Shown here: positions 55,163 through 64,000 of the stretch, in pieces
Position numbering within the stretch: the first letter of the stretch is position 1
How the letters are laid out: every line of letters starts with the position of its first letter
Source: Synechococcus sp. HJ21-Hayes
GTDB lineage: Bacteria; Cyanobacteriota; Cyanobacteriia; PCC-6307; Cyanobiaceae
Reading direction: 5' to 3'
Assembly (NCBI RefSeq): GCF_024345835.1
Contig: NZ_JAGQBW010000013.1
Span: 28,028-92,027 of the forward strand
Length of the DNA stretch: 64,000 nt
Program-made: the position numbers and the translations under genes
Notes under the pieces: generated by a model
Told to the model about the DNA's origin: nothing
The model's database searches: none
What the model saw: only the letters and a program-made list of their open reading frames with translations

Positions 55163-56410
55163 TTAGCCGAGCTGGGGCAGCAGCGGTTCCGGGCCATTGG
55201 CTCCAGCCACGGGCTCCGGCCGGGGAATGGCTTCCCCACTGGCATCGAACAGGCGCCAACCGCTGGGGTCCACCTCCAGGTGCACCGTCTGACCCGGCAC
55301 CAAGGTTTGGTCTGGCTCGGCCCGCAGCTGCACCAGGTGATCCCCCTCCAGCAGGCGGCAGGTGAGCAGTTGCTCATTGCCGAGGGCCTCGCTGTGGCTC
55401 ACTTCAGCGGCCAGGTTGCGATTGGTCGCAGGGGCCAGTTTGAGGTGTTCGGCCCGCAGCCCGCCGGTGAGGGCGTCCGGCTGGCCCAAGGCCTGCCAGC
55501 GGTTCAGGGCTGCAGCCATGGGCTCCTCCGGCAAGAAGCGCTTGTTTCCCAGCTGCAGCTGGCCGCCGCCCACGCTGAGCACCGGCAACAGATTCATCGG
55601 GGGGCTGCCGATGAACTGCGCCACGAACAGGTTCGAGGGCCACTGGTAGAGCTCGATCGGCGTGCCGAGCTGCTGCAGGCAGCCTCGGTTGAGCACGGCG
55701 ATGCGGTGGCCCATGGTCATGGCCTCCACCTGGTCGTGGGTCACGTACACGGTGGTGGTGCCAAGACGGCGCTGCAGCTCCACGATCTGAGCGCGGGTGC
55801 CGGTGCGCAGCTTGGCGTCGAGGTTGCTGAGGGGTTCGTCCATCAGAAACACCGCCGGTTGGCGCGCGATGGCGCGCCCCAGGGCTACCCGCTGCTTCTG
55901 GCCGCCGGAGAGTTCCTTGGGCAGCCGGTCGAGCAGGCCCTCCAGCTCCAGGGTTTCCGCCACATCGCGGATGCGTTGCTCGATGCGACTTTCGCGGCTG
56001 GAGGGGAAGCGCAGGGGGGCAGGCAGCTGGCGGCTGGCGCGGTGCAGGCTGTCGCCCAGTTGCTGCAGCGGTGTACGGGCCCGTTGACGGCGCAGGCCGA
56101 AGCTGATGTTGTCCGCCACGGTGAGGTGGGGATACAGGGCGTAGCTCTGGAACACCATGGCCACATCCCGCTGGGCGGGGCGCAGCCCGGTGACGCAGCG
56201 ATCCCCCACAAATACCTCACCGGAGGTGGGGGTTTCCAGGCCAGCTAGCAGCCGCAACAGCGTGCTCTTGCCACAGCCCGATGGCCCCACCAGCACTAGG
56301 AATTCACCGTCGGCGATGGCTAGATCCAGTTGCCGCAGCACCTCCACTGGTGCGCTTCCCCGCCTGGGCGGATAGGTTTTGCTGACCTGCTGGAAGCGAA
56401 CCTCTGCCAA
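55163..56410 (-). CDS. Sugar-type ABC transporter ATP-binding protein (MalK/UgpC-like)
   Basis: About 415 residues. Walker [17 protein letters not shown]-loop [10 protein letters not shown], signature [14 protein letters not shown], Walker [12 protein letters not shown], and a C-terminal TOBE/MalK regulatory domain. It likely energises uptake of sugars or compatible solutes (compare glucosylglycerol or maltose systems); the permeases are not here. The start is TTG 56410: a TAGGAT -10 sits 22 bases upstream, and a longer TTG at 56449 would touch the obg ATG. Confidence 0.92.
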   Translation of the reverse strand: MAEVRFQQVSKTYPPRRGSAPVEVLRQLDLAIADGEFLVLVGPSGCGKSTLLRLLAGLETPTSGEVFVGDRCVTGLRPAQRDVAMVFQSYALYPHLTVADNISFGLRRQRARTPLQQLGDSLHRASRQLPAPLRFPSSRESRIEQRIRDVAETLELEGLLDRLPKELSGGQKQRVALGRAIARQPAVFLMDEPLSNLDAKLRTGTRAQIVELQRRLGTTTVYVTHDQVEAMTMGHRIAVLNRGCLQQLGTPIELYQWPSNLFVAQFIGSPPMNLLPVLSVGGGQLQLGNKRFLPEEPMAAALNRWQALGQPDALTGGLRAEHLKLAPATNRNLAAEVSHSEALGNEQLLTCRLLEGDHLVQLRAEPDQTLVPGQTVHLEVDPSGWRLFDASGEAIPRPEPVAGANGPEPLLPQLG

Positions 56411-56432
56411 GACGGGTCTTCTCGAGGGCCCG

Positions 56433-56438
56433 ATCCTA
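56433..56438 (-). promoter_or_regulatory. Candidate -10 element for the ABC ATPase
   Basis: TAGGAT on the minus strand, 22 bases before TTG 56410; it sits 12 bases from the obg ATG on the other strand. Confidence 0.4.
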
Positions 56439-56449
56439 GGGTTGCTCAA

Positions 56450-57439
56450 ATGCAGTTCATTGATCAGGCCCGCATTGCGGTGCGCGCCGGCCGCGGCGGC
56501 GACGGCATCGTGGCCTTCCGACGCGAGAAGTACGTGCCCGCCGGCGGCCCCTCTGGGGGGGATGGCGGCCGGGGGGGCGATGTGTGGCTGGAGGCCGATG
56601 TGAACCTCCAGACCCTGCTCGACTTCAAATACAAGCGGTTATTTGAGGCCCAGGAGGGCCGCCGTGGCGGCCCCAACAAGAGCAGCGGCGCCAGCGGCGA
56701 CCACCTCACCATCAAGGTGCCCTGTGGCACGGAGGTGCGCGACCTGCGCACCAACATCCTGTTGGGGGATCTCACCGAGAAGGGCCAGCGGCTGCTGGTG
56801 GCCGCCGGTGGTCGCGGCGGCCTCGGCAATGCCCACTACCTCAGCAACCGCAACCGCGCCCCCGAGAAGTGCACCGAGGGCCGTGAGGGGGAGGAGTGGA
56901 ACCTGCAGCTGGAGCTCAAGCTGCTGGCCGAGGTGGGCATCATCGGCTTGCCCAACGCCGGCAAGAGCACCCTGATCTCCGTGCTCTCCGCCGCCCGGCC
57001 CAAGATCGCCGACTACCCCTTCACCACCCTGGTGCCCAACCTGGGGGTGGTGCGCCGTCCCACCGGCGATGGCACCGTGTTCGCCGACATCCCCGGCCTG
57101 ATTGCGGGGGCGGCCCAGGGTGCTGGCCTGGGCCACGATTTTCTGCGCCACATCCAGCGCACCCGGCTGCTGATCCATCTGGTGGATGCCAGCTCCGAGG
57201 ATGTGGTGCGAGACCTGGCGGTGGTGGAGCAGGAGCTGGCCGCCTATGGCAACGGTCTCGATGAGCGGCCTTGTCTGGTGGCGCTCAACAAGACCGAACT
57301 GCTGCTGGATGAGGAGCTTGAGGAACGACTGCAGCAGGCCAGCGACCACTGCGGCCGGCCTGTGATGGCGATCTCTGCGGCTACTTCGAAAAATCTGGAC
57401 CAGCTCCTCGCCGCAACTTGGCGGGAGCTGGGGATCTGA
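56450..57439 (+). CDS. obg: GTPase Obg/CgtA
   Basis: 329 residues. The glycine-rich Obg fold ([20 protein letters not shown]) is followed by the G domain: G1 [23 protein letters not shown]. The C-terminal OCT domain of longer Obg proteins is absent, as in many cyanobacteria. It acts in 50S ribosome assembly. Start ATG 56450. Confidence 0.96.
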   Translation: MQFIDQARIAVRAGRGGDGIVAFRREKYVPAGGPSGGDGGRGGDVWLEADVNLQTLLDFKYKRLFEAQEGRRGGPNKSSGASGDHLTIKVPCGTEVRDLRTNILLGDLTEKGQRLLVAAGGRGGLGNAHYLSNRNRAPEKCTEGREGEEWNLQLELKLLAEVGIIGLPNAGKSTLISVLSAARPKIADYPFTTLVPNLGVVRRPTGDGTVFADIPGLIAGAAQGAGLGHDFLRHIQRTRLLIHLVDASSEDVVRDLAVVEQELAAYGNGLDERPCLVALNKTELLLDEELEERLQQASDHCGRPVMAISAATSKNLDQLLAATWRELGI

Positions 57440-57448
57440 GCGGCAACG

Positions 57449-57468
57449 GCTGGGCCGAAAGGCTCAGT
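57449..57468. terminator. Small hairpin shared by obg and cp12 ends
   Basis: GCTGGGCC-GAAA-GGCTCAGT: an 8-bp stem with two G-T pairs and a GNRA loop, ten bases after obg and overlapping the cp12 stop. No T tract on either side. Confidence 0.3.
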
Positions 57469-57682
57469 CGTCGTAGACGCGGCACTCGGGGGCTTCGGGG
57501 TTGAGGTCGCAGTACACCTCCAGGGAGCTGGGGTCGTGCTTGTCCTCAGGGTGGTGGGCCTTGTACTCCTCGAGGCCCTTGAGTTCCTCTTCGAGGTGAC
57601 GCACTTTGGCCTCGTCGCCGACCGCCTTGGCCGCTTCGATTTCGGTCTGGTCCTTGGCGATGTGCTCGTCGATGGTGTTCAT
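57464..57682 (-). CDS. cp12: CP12 family protein, reduced form
   Basis: 72 residues. The C-terminal CP12 block is clear: SSLEVYCDLNPEAPECRVYDD, with the redox cysteine pair. The N-terminal cysteine pair and the AWD-VEEL core are missing; the middle is EEELKGLEEYKAHHPEDKH. CP12 links GAPDH and phosphoribulokinase to switch off the Calvin cycle in the dark; this version would lack one of the two disulphides. Candidate -10 TATGGT (minus, 57724-57729) is 41 bases upstream. Confidence 0.9.
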   Translation of the reverse strand: MNTIDEHIAKDQTEIEAAKAVGDEAKVRHLEEELKGLEEYKAHHPEDKHDPSSLEVYCDLNPEAPECRVYDD

Positions 57683-57723
57683 GAAAGGGGCCGGAGATCC
57701 TCAGGCCGCTCGACGTCGAGCCC

Positions 57724-57729
57724 ACCATA
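57724..57729 (-). promoter_or_regulatory. Candidate -10 element for cp12
   Basis: TATGGT on the minus strand, 41 bases before the cp12 ATG. Confidence 0.3.
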
Positions 57730-57838
57730 CGAGTCGTCACCAGGGGGTGGCGCCCTTTGTGGCGGGGTTCTGATTTCGTCCCCCAGCGGCCACACTGGGC
57801 CGCCGTGGCTAGCAGAAGAACAGACGCCACAGCTGCCC

Positions 57839-58321
57839 ATGGCACGCATCACGCAACGACGGGATCGTCATTTCATCGATGCTGATGGCCAGCTCTATTG
57901 GATCAACGGGCCCGATCAGCACTGCTACCTGTCCGAGCAGCGCCAGTGGCGCTCAGGCCTCAGTTTTGATGAGGTGCTCGAGTGGAAGCAATGTGCTCCC
58001 AGCGGTCGGGTGAGTCAGCGCTTCAGCTCCGTTCAGGCCGCCTGTGAGGCCTTTGAGCACCGTCAGGTGCAGTGGACGCTCGATCTCTACCTGCGCCACA
58101 TGGGCGATGAGATGGCCCTGCAGCGCGGCGCCGACGATTACAAGCCCACGGCCATCAAGCAGCAGGAGGCCCAAGGGGGGCGGGTGCGTCAGCAGCCCTG
58201 GCAGGGCACGGTGTTGCCCTCCCCCCGTTGTGACCTGGCGGCGCGGCCGGGCTGCGGATTCGGCGAGTTGCCCCATCTGCGGCGGCGGCGGCGGGGGGCC
58301 TCGGTGCCCGCCACTCCTGGC

Positions 58322-58333
<12 letters not shown>
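57839..58333 (+). CDS. Hypothetical soluble protein
   Basis: 164 residues starting at ATG 57839 (MARITQRRDRHFIDADG). The N-terminal two thirds have normal composition (aromatic and charged residues). The last ~35 residues are Arg/Gly/Pro-rich, overlap the convergent ABC-F stop and may be degraded or disordered. No recognised domain. Confidence 0.6.
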
Positions 58334-60276
<1,943 letters not shown>

Positions 60277-60280
<4 letters not shown>

Positions 60281-60927
60281 GCTTTGGAGGGCTGGCGTTG
60301 ACCCTCCAGATAAGCAAACACACTCTTGTCGCCTACGTCGGCCGCGGCTGGCATCGGGAACTTGCGCAGGGTGAGCAGCAGCAGCAACGCTGCTTCGATG
60401 GCCAGCAAGGCGCCGCAGGCAGAGGCCTGCAGCAGGCCACTGAGATGGCCTAGCAGAGCGGTCGGGAGCAGCAGCGTCACGCCGATGGCCTCCGCACGCT
60501 GAAAGCAGAAGAACTCCTTGAAGCCGATGCCCGCCAGGGCGGCGAAGAAGGGCCCCACGGCCCAGATCCAGCGGCCGTTTGCGGCCAGGCTCGTGGCCAT
60601 GGCCCCCGGGCCCACCGCTAGCCCGAGGCCGAGAAAGCCCAGGCAGCCCACCAGCCAGAACAGCTGCAGCGCCCGGTGCAGGGGCCGCAGATAGATGTGA
60701 ATCCAGCGCAGGGCCAGGCCCAGCCCCACGGCCATCGGCAGCAGCCAGGGCCAGAGCGCCGCGGAGCCCAGCCAGTGCCACTGGGCCAGTAGCCCGGCCT
60801 GGGCGATGGCCACGGTGAGCAGCGCCAGGCGGTAGCCCAGCACCTCGCGCCGGTCGCGGGCGGTGATGCTGAAGGGTCCGTAGACCCCCTCGAAGACGGG
60901 ATCACCGGCGAGGGTGGTGCTGCTCAT
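60277..60927 (-). CDS. DUF2301-like integral membrane protein
   Basis: 216 residues with about six helices from LALLTVAIAQAGLLAQW to ALLAIEAALLLLLTLRKF. It matches the cyanobacterial/plastid DUF2301 type, including FEGVYGPFSITARDRREVLG and AGIGFKEFFCFQRAEA. Role unknown. Coupled by overlap to the ABC-F gene downstream and to the GHR gene upstream (ATGA). Confidence 0.84.
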
Positions 60928-61889
60928 GGCTGCTTGCCGGGTTTGGCCTGCACCAGTGTGGCCAAGTCGGGCCCGGCGGGCACGATGCCGGAGGGATGCA
61001 GCGGGAACAGGGCTCCGAAGTAGTCCTGGCGCCAGGACTCCGCAAAGCAGGTGGCCGCCACCTGTGGCAGGTCATAGATGCGCTGGCGCCAGGCCCAGAG
61101 GGCCGGGAAGTGCCACAGCGGTTGGCGGCTCACGCCGAACAGAGGGGTATACACCATTTCCAGGCGGATCAGGGTGGGGAACAGCTGCACATCCGCCAGG
61201 CTGAGCGCCTCGCCGCAGAGCCAGGGGCCGGCGCCTGCCAGGGCCTGTTCCGCCTCTTCCAGGGCGGCGAACAGCTCGGCCTCGGCCCGGTTGTAGGCGG
61301 CCTGGTTGCGGGCGAAGCCGCAGCGGTACACCCCGTCGTTGACGGCGTTCTGGAAGCGGTCGCGCCAGCGAGCGATGGCCGGTTTGAGGGCCAACGGCTC
61401 CAGATCCGGAACGCCATCGGGAGCGGGCCAGTCGTTCAACAGTTCGATCAAGCGGGCGCTCTCGCCCACCACGATCTGGCGGTTGGCACGGTTCACCAGC
61501 ACCGGCACCGTGGCCCGCTGGCTGGGCTGAGCGCCGCAGCGGCGGTAGAGATCCTGCAGGGTGTCGCAGTCCTCAAAGGCGGCGCTGAAGCGCCAGCGGC
61601 CGGCCTCTGGATCCGGCTCCACCACCAGCAGCTCGATGGTGTCGGCCAGACCCCGCAGGGCCCAGGTGAGCCAGGCCCGGTGGGCCCAAGGGCAGCTGCG
61701 CCCCACGATCAACACGTGGCCGTGGGGCTGGTGGGCCGTGGCAGGTAGGGGCGGTTTGGTGCTGAAGGCGGCGGGGGGCCGCCTGTAGTTGCCCCCGGCA
61801 TCGGCGGGGCCCAGCCCGCCCATCAGTTGCTGCCATTGCCACCGCCAGGCGCAGCGGGCTGCGGCCACCGCGGCGGGAGGAACGGACAT
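60924..61889 (-). CDS. Glutathionyl-hydroquinone reductase (xi-class GST, YqjG-like)
   Basis: 321 residues starting at ATG 61889. The catalytic motif is RSCPWAHRAWLTWALRGL. The C-terminal helical domain has NAVNDGVYRCGFARNQAAYN, EEAEQALAG and DVQLFPTLIRLEMVY, typical xi-class. It removes glutathione from quinone adducts. Cotranscribed with the DUF2301-like gene. Confidence 0.92.
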   Translation of the reverse strand: MSVPPAAVAAARCAWRWQWQQLMGGLGPADAGGNYRRPPAAFSTKPPLPATAHQPHGHVLIVGRSCPWAHRAWLTWALRGLADTIELLVVEPDPEAGRWRFSAAFEDCDTLQDLYRRCGAQPSQRATVPVLVNRANRQIVVGESARLIELLNDWPAPDGVPDLEPLALKPAIARWRDRFQNAVNDGVYRCGFARNQAAYNRAEAELFAALEEAEQALAGAGPWLCGEALSLADVQLFPTLIRLEMVYTPLFGVSRQPLWHFPALWAWRQRIYDLPQVAATCFAESWRQDYFGALFPLHPSGIVPAGPDLATLVQAKPGKQP

Positions 61890-61949
61890 GGGCGCGGCGG
61901 GGCAACTGCTGCCAGGCTGACGCAGAACGCTGGATGGAGCAGGCCGGAG

Positions 61950-62891
61950 ATGGCGCAGGGGCGGGTGCTGGTGGTGGCCGCCACCCATGGCAATGAGCGC
62001 AATGCCCCCTGGCTGCTGGAGCACTGGCGCCAGCAGCCGGATCTGCTGGCCCGCCACGGCCTAGAGCTGCAGCTGGTGGTGGGCCATCCCCAGGCGCTGG
62101 CGGCCAACACCCGCTATCTCGACTGCGACCTCAACCGCAGTTTTTCCCTGGAGCTGCTGGCAGATACCAGCCGCCAGGAGCAGGAGATCCAGCGGGCCCG
62201 CGCCCTGCTGGCGGCCCATGGCCCCGGCGGCACCAACCCCTGCGCCGTGGTGTTCGATCTGCACAGCACCACCAGTGCCATGGGCAATTCCCTGGTGGTG
62301 TACGGCCGGCGCCCGGCGGATTTGGCCCTGGCCGCGGGCATCCAGGCACGGCTGGGGCTGCCGGTGTATCTGCACGAGGCCGATCCGGTGCAGACCGGTT
62401 TTCTGGTGGAGCGCTGGCCCTGTGGGCTGGTGATTGAGGTGGGGCCGGTGCCCCAAGGACTGGTGAGTGCACCGATCTGCCGCCAGACCCAGCTCGCGCT
62501 TGAAGCCGGCCTGGACACCGTCGCCGCAGCGGCGGCGGGGCGGTTGCGGCTGCCCCAGGCCCTCACCCTGCACGTGCATGCCGGAAGTGTGGATCTGCCA
62601 CGGCGTCCTGATGGCACGCCAGCCTCCGCCCTGCACCCGCGCCGGCAGCACCGCGACTGGCAGCCCCTGGAGGCTGGCGATCCGCTGTTCTGGAGCCCCG
62701 ATGCTGGAACCCAGGGCTTTGTTCCTTCAGAGCCGTTGGACCCGGCAGCCCGTTGGCCGGTGTTCATCAACGAGGCGGCCTACGGCGAGAAGGGCATTGC
62801 CCTGAGCCTTACCAGGCGCGAGCGGTTGGCCTGTGAGGGGGTCTGGGCCGAGGCCCTCACGCAGCTGGCTCAGCGTGGTGCTCCGTTGTAG
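61950..62891 (+). CDS. Aspartoacylase / succinylglutamate desuccinylase family
   Basis: 313 residues. Zinc carboxypeptidase-like fold: AATHGNERNAPWLLEHW (metal His and Glu), RYLDCDLNRSFS (substrate Arg), VFDLHSTTSAMG (metal His), and the catalytic Glu in VIEVGPVPQG. It removes acyl groups from amino acids such as N-acetylaspartate; exact substrate unknown. Start ATG 61950, divergent from the GHR gene. Confidence 0.9.
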   Translation: MAQGRVLVVAATHGNERNAPWLLEHWRQQPDLLARHGLELQLVVGHPQALAANTRYLDCDLNRSFSLELLADTSRQEQEIQRARALLAAHGPGGTNPCAVVFDLHSTTSAMGNSLVVYGRRPADLALAAGIQARLGLPVYLHEADPVQTGFLVERWPCGLVIEVGPVPQGLVSAPICRQTQLALEAGLDTVAAAAAGRLRLPQALTLHVHAGSVDLPRRPDGTPASALHPRRQHRDWQPLEAGDPLFWSPDAGTQGFVPSEPLDPAARWPVFINEAAYGEKGIALSLTRRERLACEGVWAEALTQLAQRGAPL

Positions 62892-63238
62892 AGCAGGTTC
62901 ACCACGGTGCGGCCATCGGGGGAGATCAGCAGTTCGGTTTCCGTGGTGGCGGGCAGGCCGAGTTGCTGCCAGCCCGGGGCTCCACCCAGGAACTTGTAGA
63001 GGTAGCCGTCGCTGTTGGTCTGCACCAGGCAGGAACCACCGGAGAAGTCGGTGTTGAACATGCAGGCGGCCGGCCGGTACACGGTGAGTCCGCCGTTGAG
63101 CTTCACCGCGGTGTTGCGGGCCAGGTTGATGGCGCGGACGCTGGAGTAGGTGCCGGGGCCTGCCTGGGCCCGCACCTGCGGTGCCGCCGTAAGGCTCAGG
63201 GCTGTGAGGGCCAGGGCTGGGATTGAGAGGGTGCGCAT
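62870..63238 (-). CDS. Hypothetical secreted protein
   Basis: 122 residues with a signal peptide (IPALALTALSLTAAPQVRAQ, cleavage near residue 25). The mature part has two cysteines (PAACMFN, GSCLVQT) and aromatic-rich strands. No family. It overlaps the convergent aspartoacylase end by 22 bases and lies six bases beyond the next lipoprotein gene on the same strand. Confidence 0.65.
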   Translation of the reverse strand: MRTLSIPALALTALSLTAAPQVRAQAGPGTYSSVRAINLARNTAVKLNGGLTVYRPAACMFNTDFSGGSCLVQTNSDGYLYKFLGGAPGWQQLGLPATTETELLISPDGRTVVNLLYNGAPR

Positions 63239-63244
63239 GGGGAT

Positions 63245-63586
63245 TCAGCCGCAGGCGAGGGTGCTTTGCTCCTGGGTGCATTCCAGATCGCTCTGGGAGC
63301 CATCAGCCCAGTAGATGCGCAGGCTGTTGGATTCTGCTCCAGTGCGATAGGTGAGCGACTTCACCACCCCGGCGGGAGGCTTGCCCGCCTTGTCGGCGGT
63401 GTCGGCCGCCTGCGGATTGGCCTGGCGCTGTTCCAGCTGCTGCACCCGCAACTCCAGGCGGTCGAGCCGCTGGCGTTCGGCTGAGGGGCCGCTCGCTTGG
63501 CAGCCAGCCAGCGCCGAGGTAAGCGACACGGTGAGCGACACGGTGAGCGACACGGTGGCAACAAAGGGGATCGAGCGCAGCCGCAT
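63245..63586 (-). CDS. Hypothetical lipoprotein with repeat in its signal
   Basis: 113 residues. Lipobox near LAGC (Cys29), preceded by a signal containing VSLTVSLTVSLT, encoded by three tandem 12-bp units. The mature part has a short coiled coil (RLDRLELRVQQLEQRQ) and a compact end with two cysteines. Function unknown. Confidence 0.65.
   Translation of the reverse strand: MRLRSIPFVATVSLTVSLTVSLTSALAGCQASGPSAERQRLDRLELRVQQLEQRQANPQAADTADKAGKPPAGVVKSLTYRTGAESNSLRIYWADGSQSDLECTQEQSTLACG
63523..63558. repeat. Three tandem 12-bp repeats in a signal-peptide coding region
   Basis: Units GCGACACGGTGA at 63523, 63535 and 63547 (the last ends in G). They keep frame and each adds four hydrophobic/Ser-Thr residues, so copy number would alter signal length. 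Confidence 0.88.
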
Positions 63587-63618
63587 GGGCCCAGCACCGT
63601 TGGGGGAGCCCCGCTCTC

Positions 63619-63768
63619 TTAGCAGTGCCCACCGGGATTGGCCACGCGCTCGCTCCAGTAGACGACAGCCCCGCTCTGCTCGAGCTGCTGGCGTCTCAAG
63701 CGGGCCTCATGGATGGGCACGGTCACCGCACCGCGCTCGCCATCCATGTCCCAACAGATCAGAACCAC
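63619..63768 (-). CDS. Small protein of 49 residues
   Basis: Starts GTG 63768: MVLICWDMDGERGAVTVP, then a helix HEARLRRQQLEQSGA, and an end YWSERVANPGGHC. The composition is protein-like and the frame is closed at both sides. A Met eight codons in could be the start. No known family. Confidence 0.55.
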   Translation of the reverse strand: MVLICWDMDGERGAVTVPIHEARLRRQQLEQSGAVVYWSERVANPGGHC

Positions 63769-63972
63769 TGAGGCACTCCACACAGGAATCTAAGAAAAAT
63801 CTTAAGTCGCAAATGGGATTGCTGCGAGAAAGGGGCGCTTTGGGGCTGATCTGCTTCGTGGCTCTTCACAGAACGCGCAATGTTCCGTTACGTTGTGGGA
63901 GGCGTCGGCTCCGGCCGCTGCCCTACTTACCGCCAAAAGCCTTCGGGCACGCGGCATTTCTTTCCCGTACTC
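63769..63972. promoter_or_regulatory. psbA upstream region
   Basis: About 200 bp with no credible gene. It is less GC-rich near 63790-63810, where TAAGA-aaaa-TCTTA forms a small inverted repeat. A promoter and 5' leader for psbA must lie here, but no clear -10/-35 pair stands out. Confidence 0.5.
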
Positions 63973-64000
63973 ATGACCACCACTCTCCAGCAGCGCCAAG
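63973..64000 (+). CDS. psbA: Photosystem II D1 protein, first codons only
   Basis: ATG at 63973 opens MTTTLQQRQ, the standard cyanobacterial D1 N-terminus, before the window ends. Only nine codons are visible, so the D1 isoform and the rest of the gene cannot be judged. The leader just before the ATG has no Shine-Dalgarno. Confidence 0.8.

Noticed and set aside
63802..63999. A 65-codon frame antisense to the psbA start
   Set aside because: It covers the psbA leader and has no protein-like features; the psbA N-terminus on the other strand explains the region.

Overview
This window is a GC-rich chromosomal segment of an alpha-cyanobacterium, most like Cyanobium or a freshwater/euryhaline Synechococcus. 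The evidence is photosystem II genes (psbX and the first codons of psbA), phycobilisome genes (rod-core linker cpcG and a CpcS/CpeS-type lyase), ferredoxin-thioredoxin reductase, CP12, a high-light-inducible protein, Ycf66, YggT, the SufR-controlled suf operon, and a split, circularly permuted tmRNA of the kind known from alpha-cyanobacteria. Phycobilisome genes and high GC argue against most Prochlorococcus. Genes are very tightly packed: most neighbours overlap by a few bases and no gap exceeds about 280 bp.

Layout. 1-6.6 kb: end of an RND efflux pump, phosphoglucomutase, small secreted proteins, a phospholipase-D-like lipoprotein with an EF-hand-like loop, and a DUF4912 protein. 6.6-9.4 kb: cpcG with a textbook terminator, the lyase gene, an EamA transporter. 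9.4-15.5 kb: sufR divergent from ftrC-sufB-sufC-sufD-sufS, an Fe-S assembly operon that also carries the Fe-S subunit of ferredoxin-thioredoxin reductase; a perfect palindrome framed by direct repeats lies between the two units. 15.5-24.5 kb: methyltransferase, an N-terminally truncated aldo/keto reductase, a flavin amine oxidase, mtnA fused by overlap to a class II aldolase (a likely 5-deoxypentose/methylthioribose 'DHAP shunt'), a glutamate-symporter-like protein, an S9 peptidase. 24.5-36.9 kb: peptide deformylase, rpsU, YifB/ComM-like ATPase, HIT protein, an ABC exporter followed by an Hlip, two TolB-like lipoproteins, ycf66, psbX, yggT, accC, tRNA-Leu(GAG), an LpxB-related protein, msrB. 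36.9-47.3 kb: PRC-barrel protein, smc, a YqjD/YqjE-like pair, an RNA methyltransferase, the two-piece tmRNA, several small proteins, dnaJ. 47.3-52.7 kb: hemB, paired small membrane proteins, and a TolC plus HlyD secretion pair. 52.7-64 kb: mutS2, a sugar-type ABC ATPase, obg, cp12, an ABC-F ATPase, a glutathionyl-hydroquinone reductase, an aspartoacylase-like enzyme, small secreted proteins and the start of psbA.

Most of the window is core genome. Items beyond routine annotation are the mtnA-aldolase pair, the candidate SufR operator, the permuted tmRNA, the reduced CP12, the EF-hand-like loop in a phospholipase D fold, the broken aldo/keto reductase, several unlisted small ORFs, and a repeated promoter pattern (TAnnnT -10 hexamers 22-26 nt before the start codon in seven unrelated genes). 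No CRISPR array, prophage, insertion sequence or rRNA was seen.
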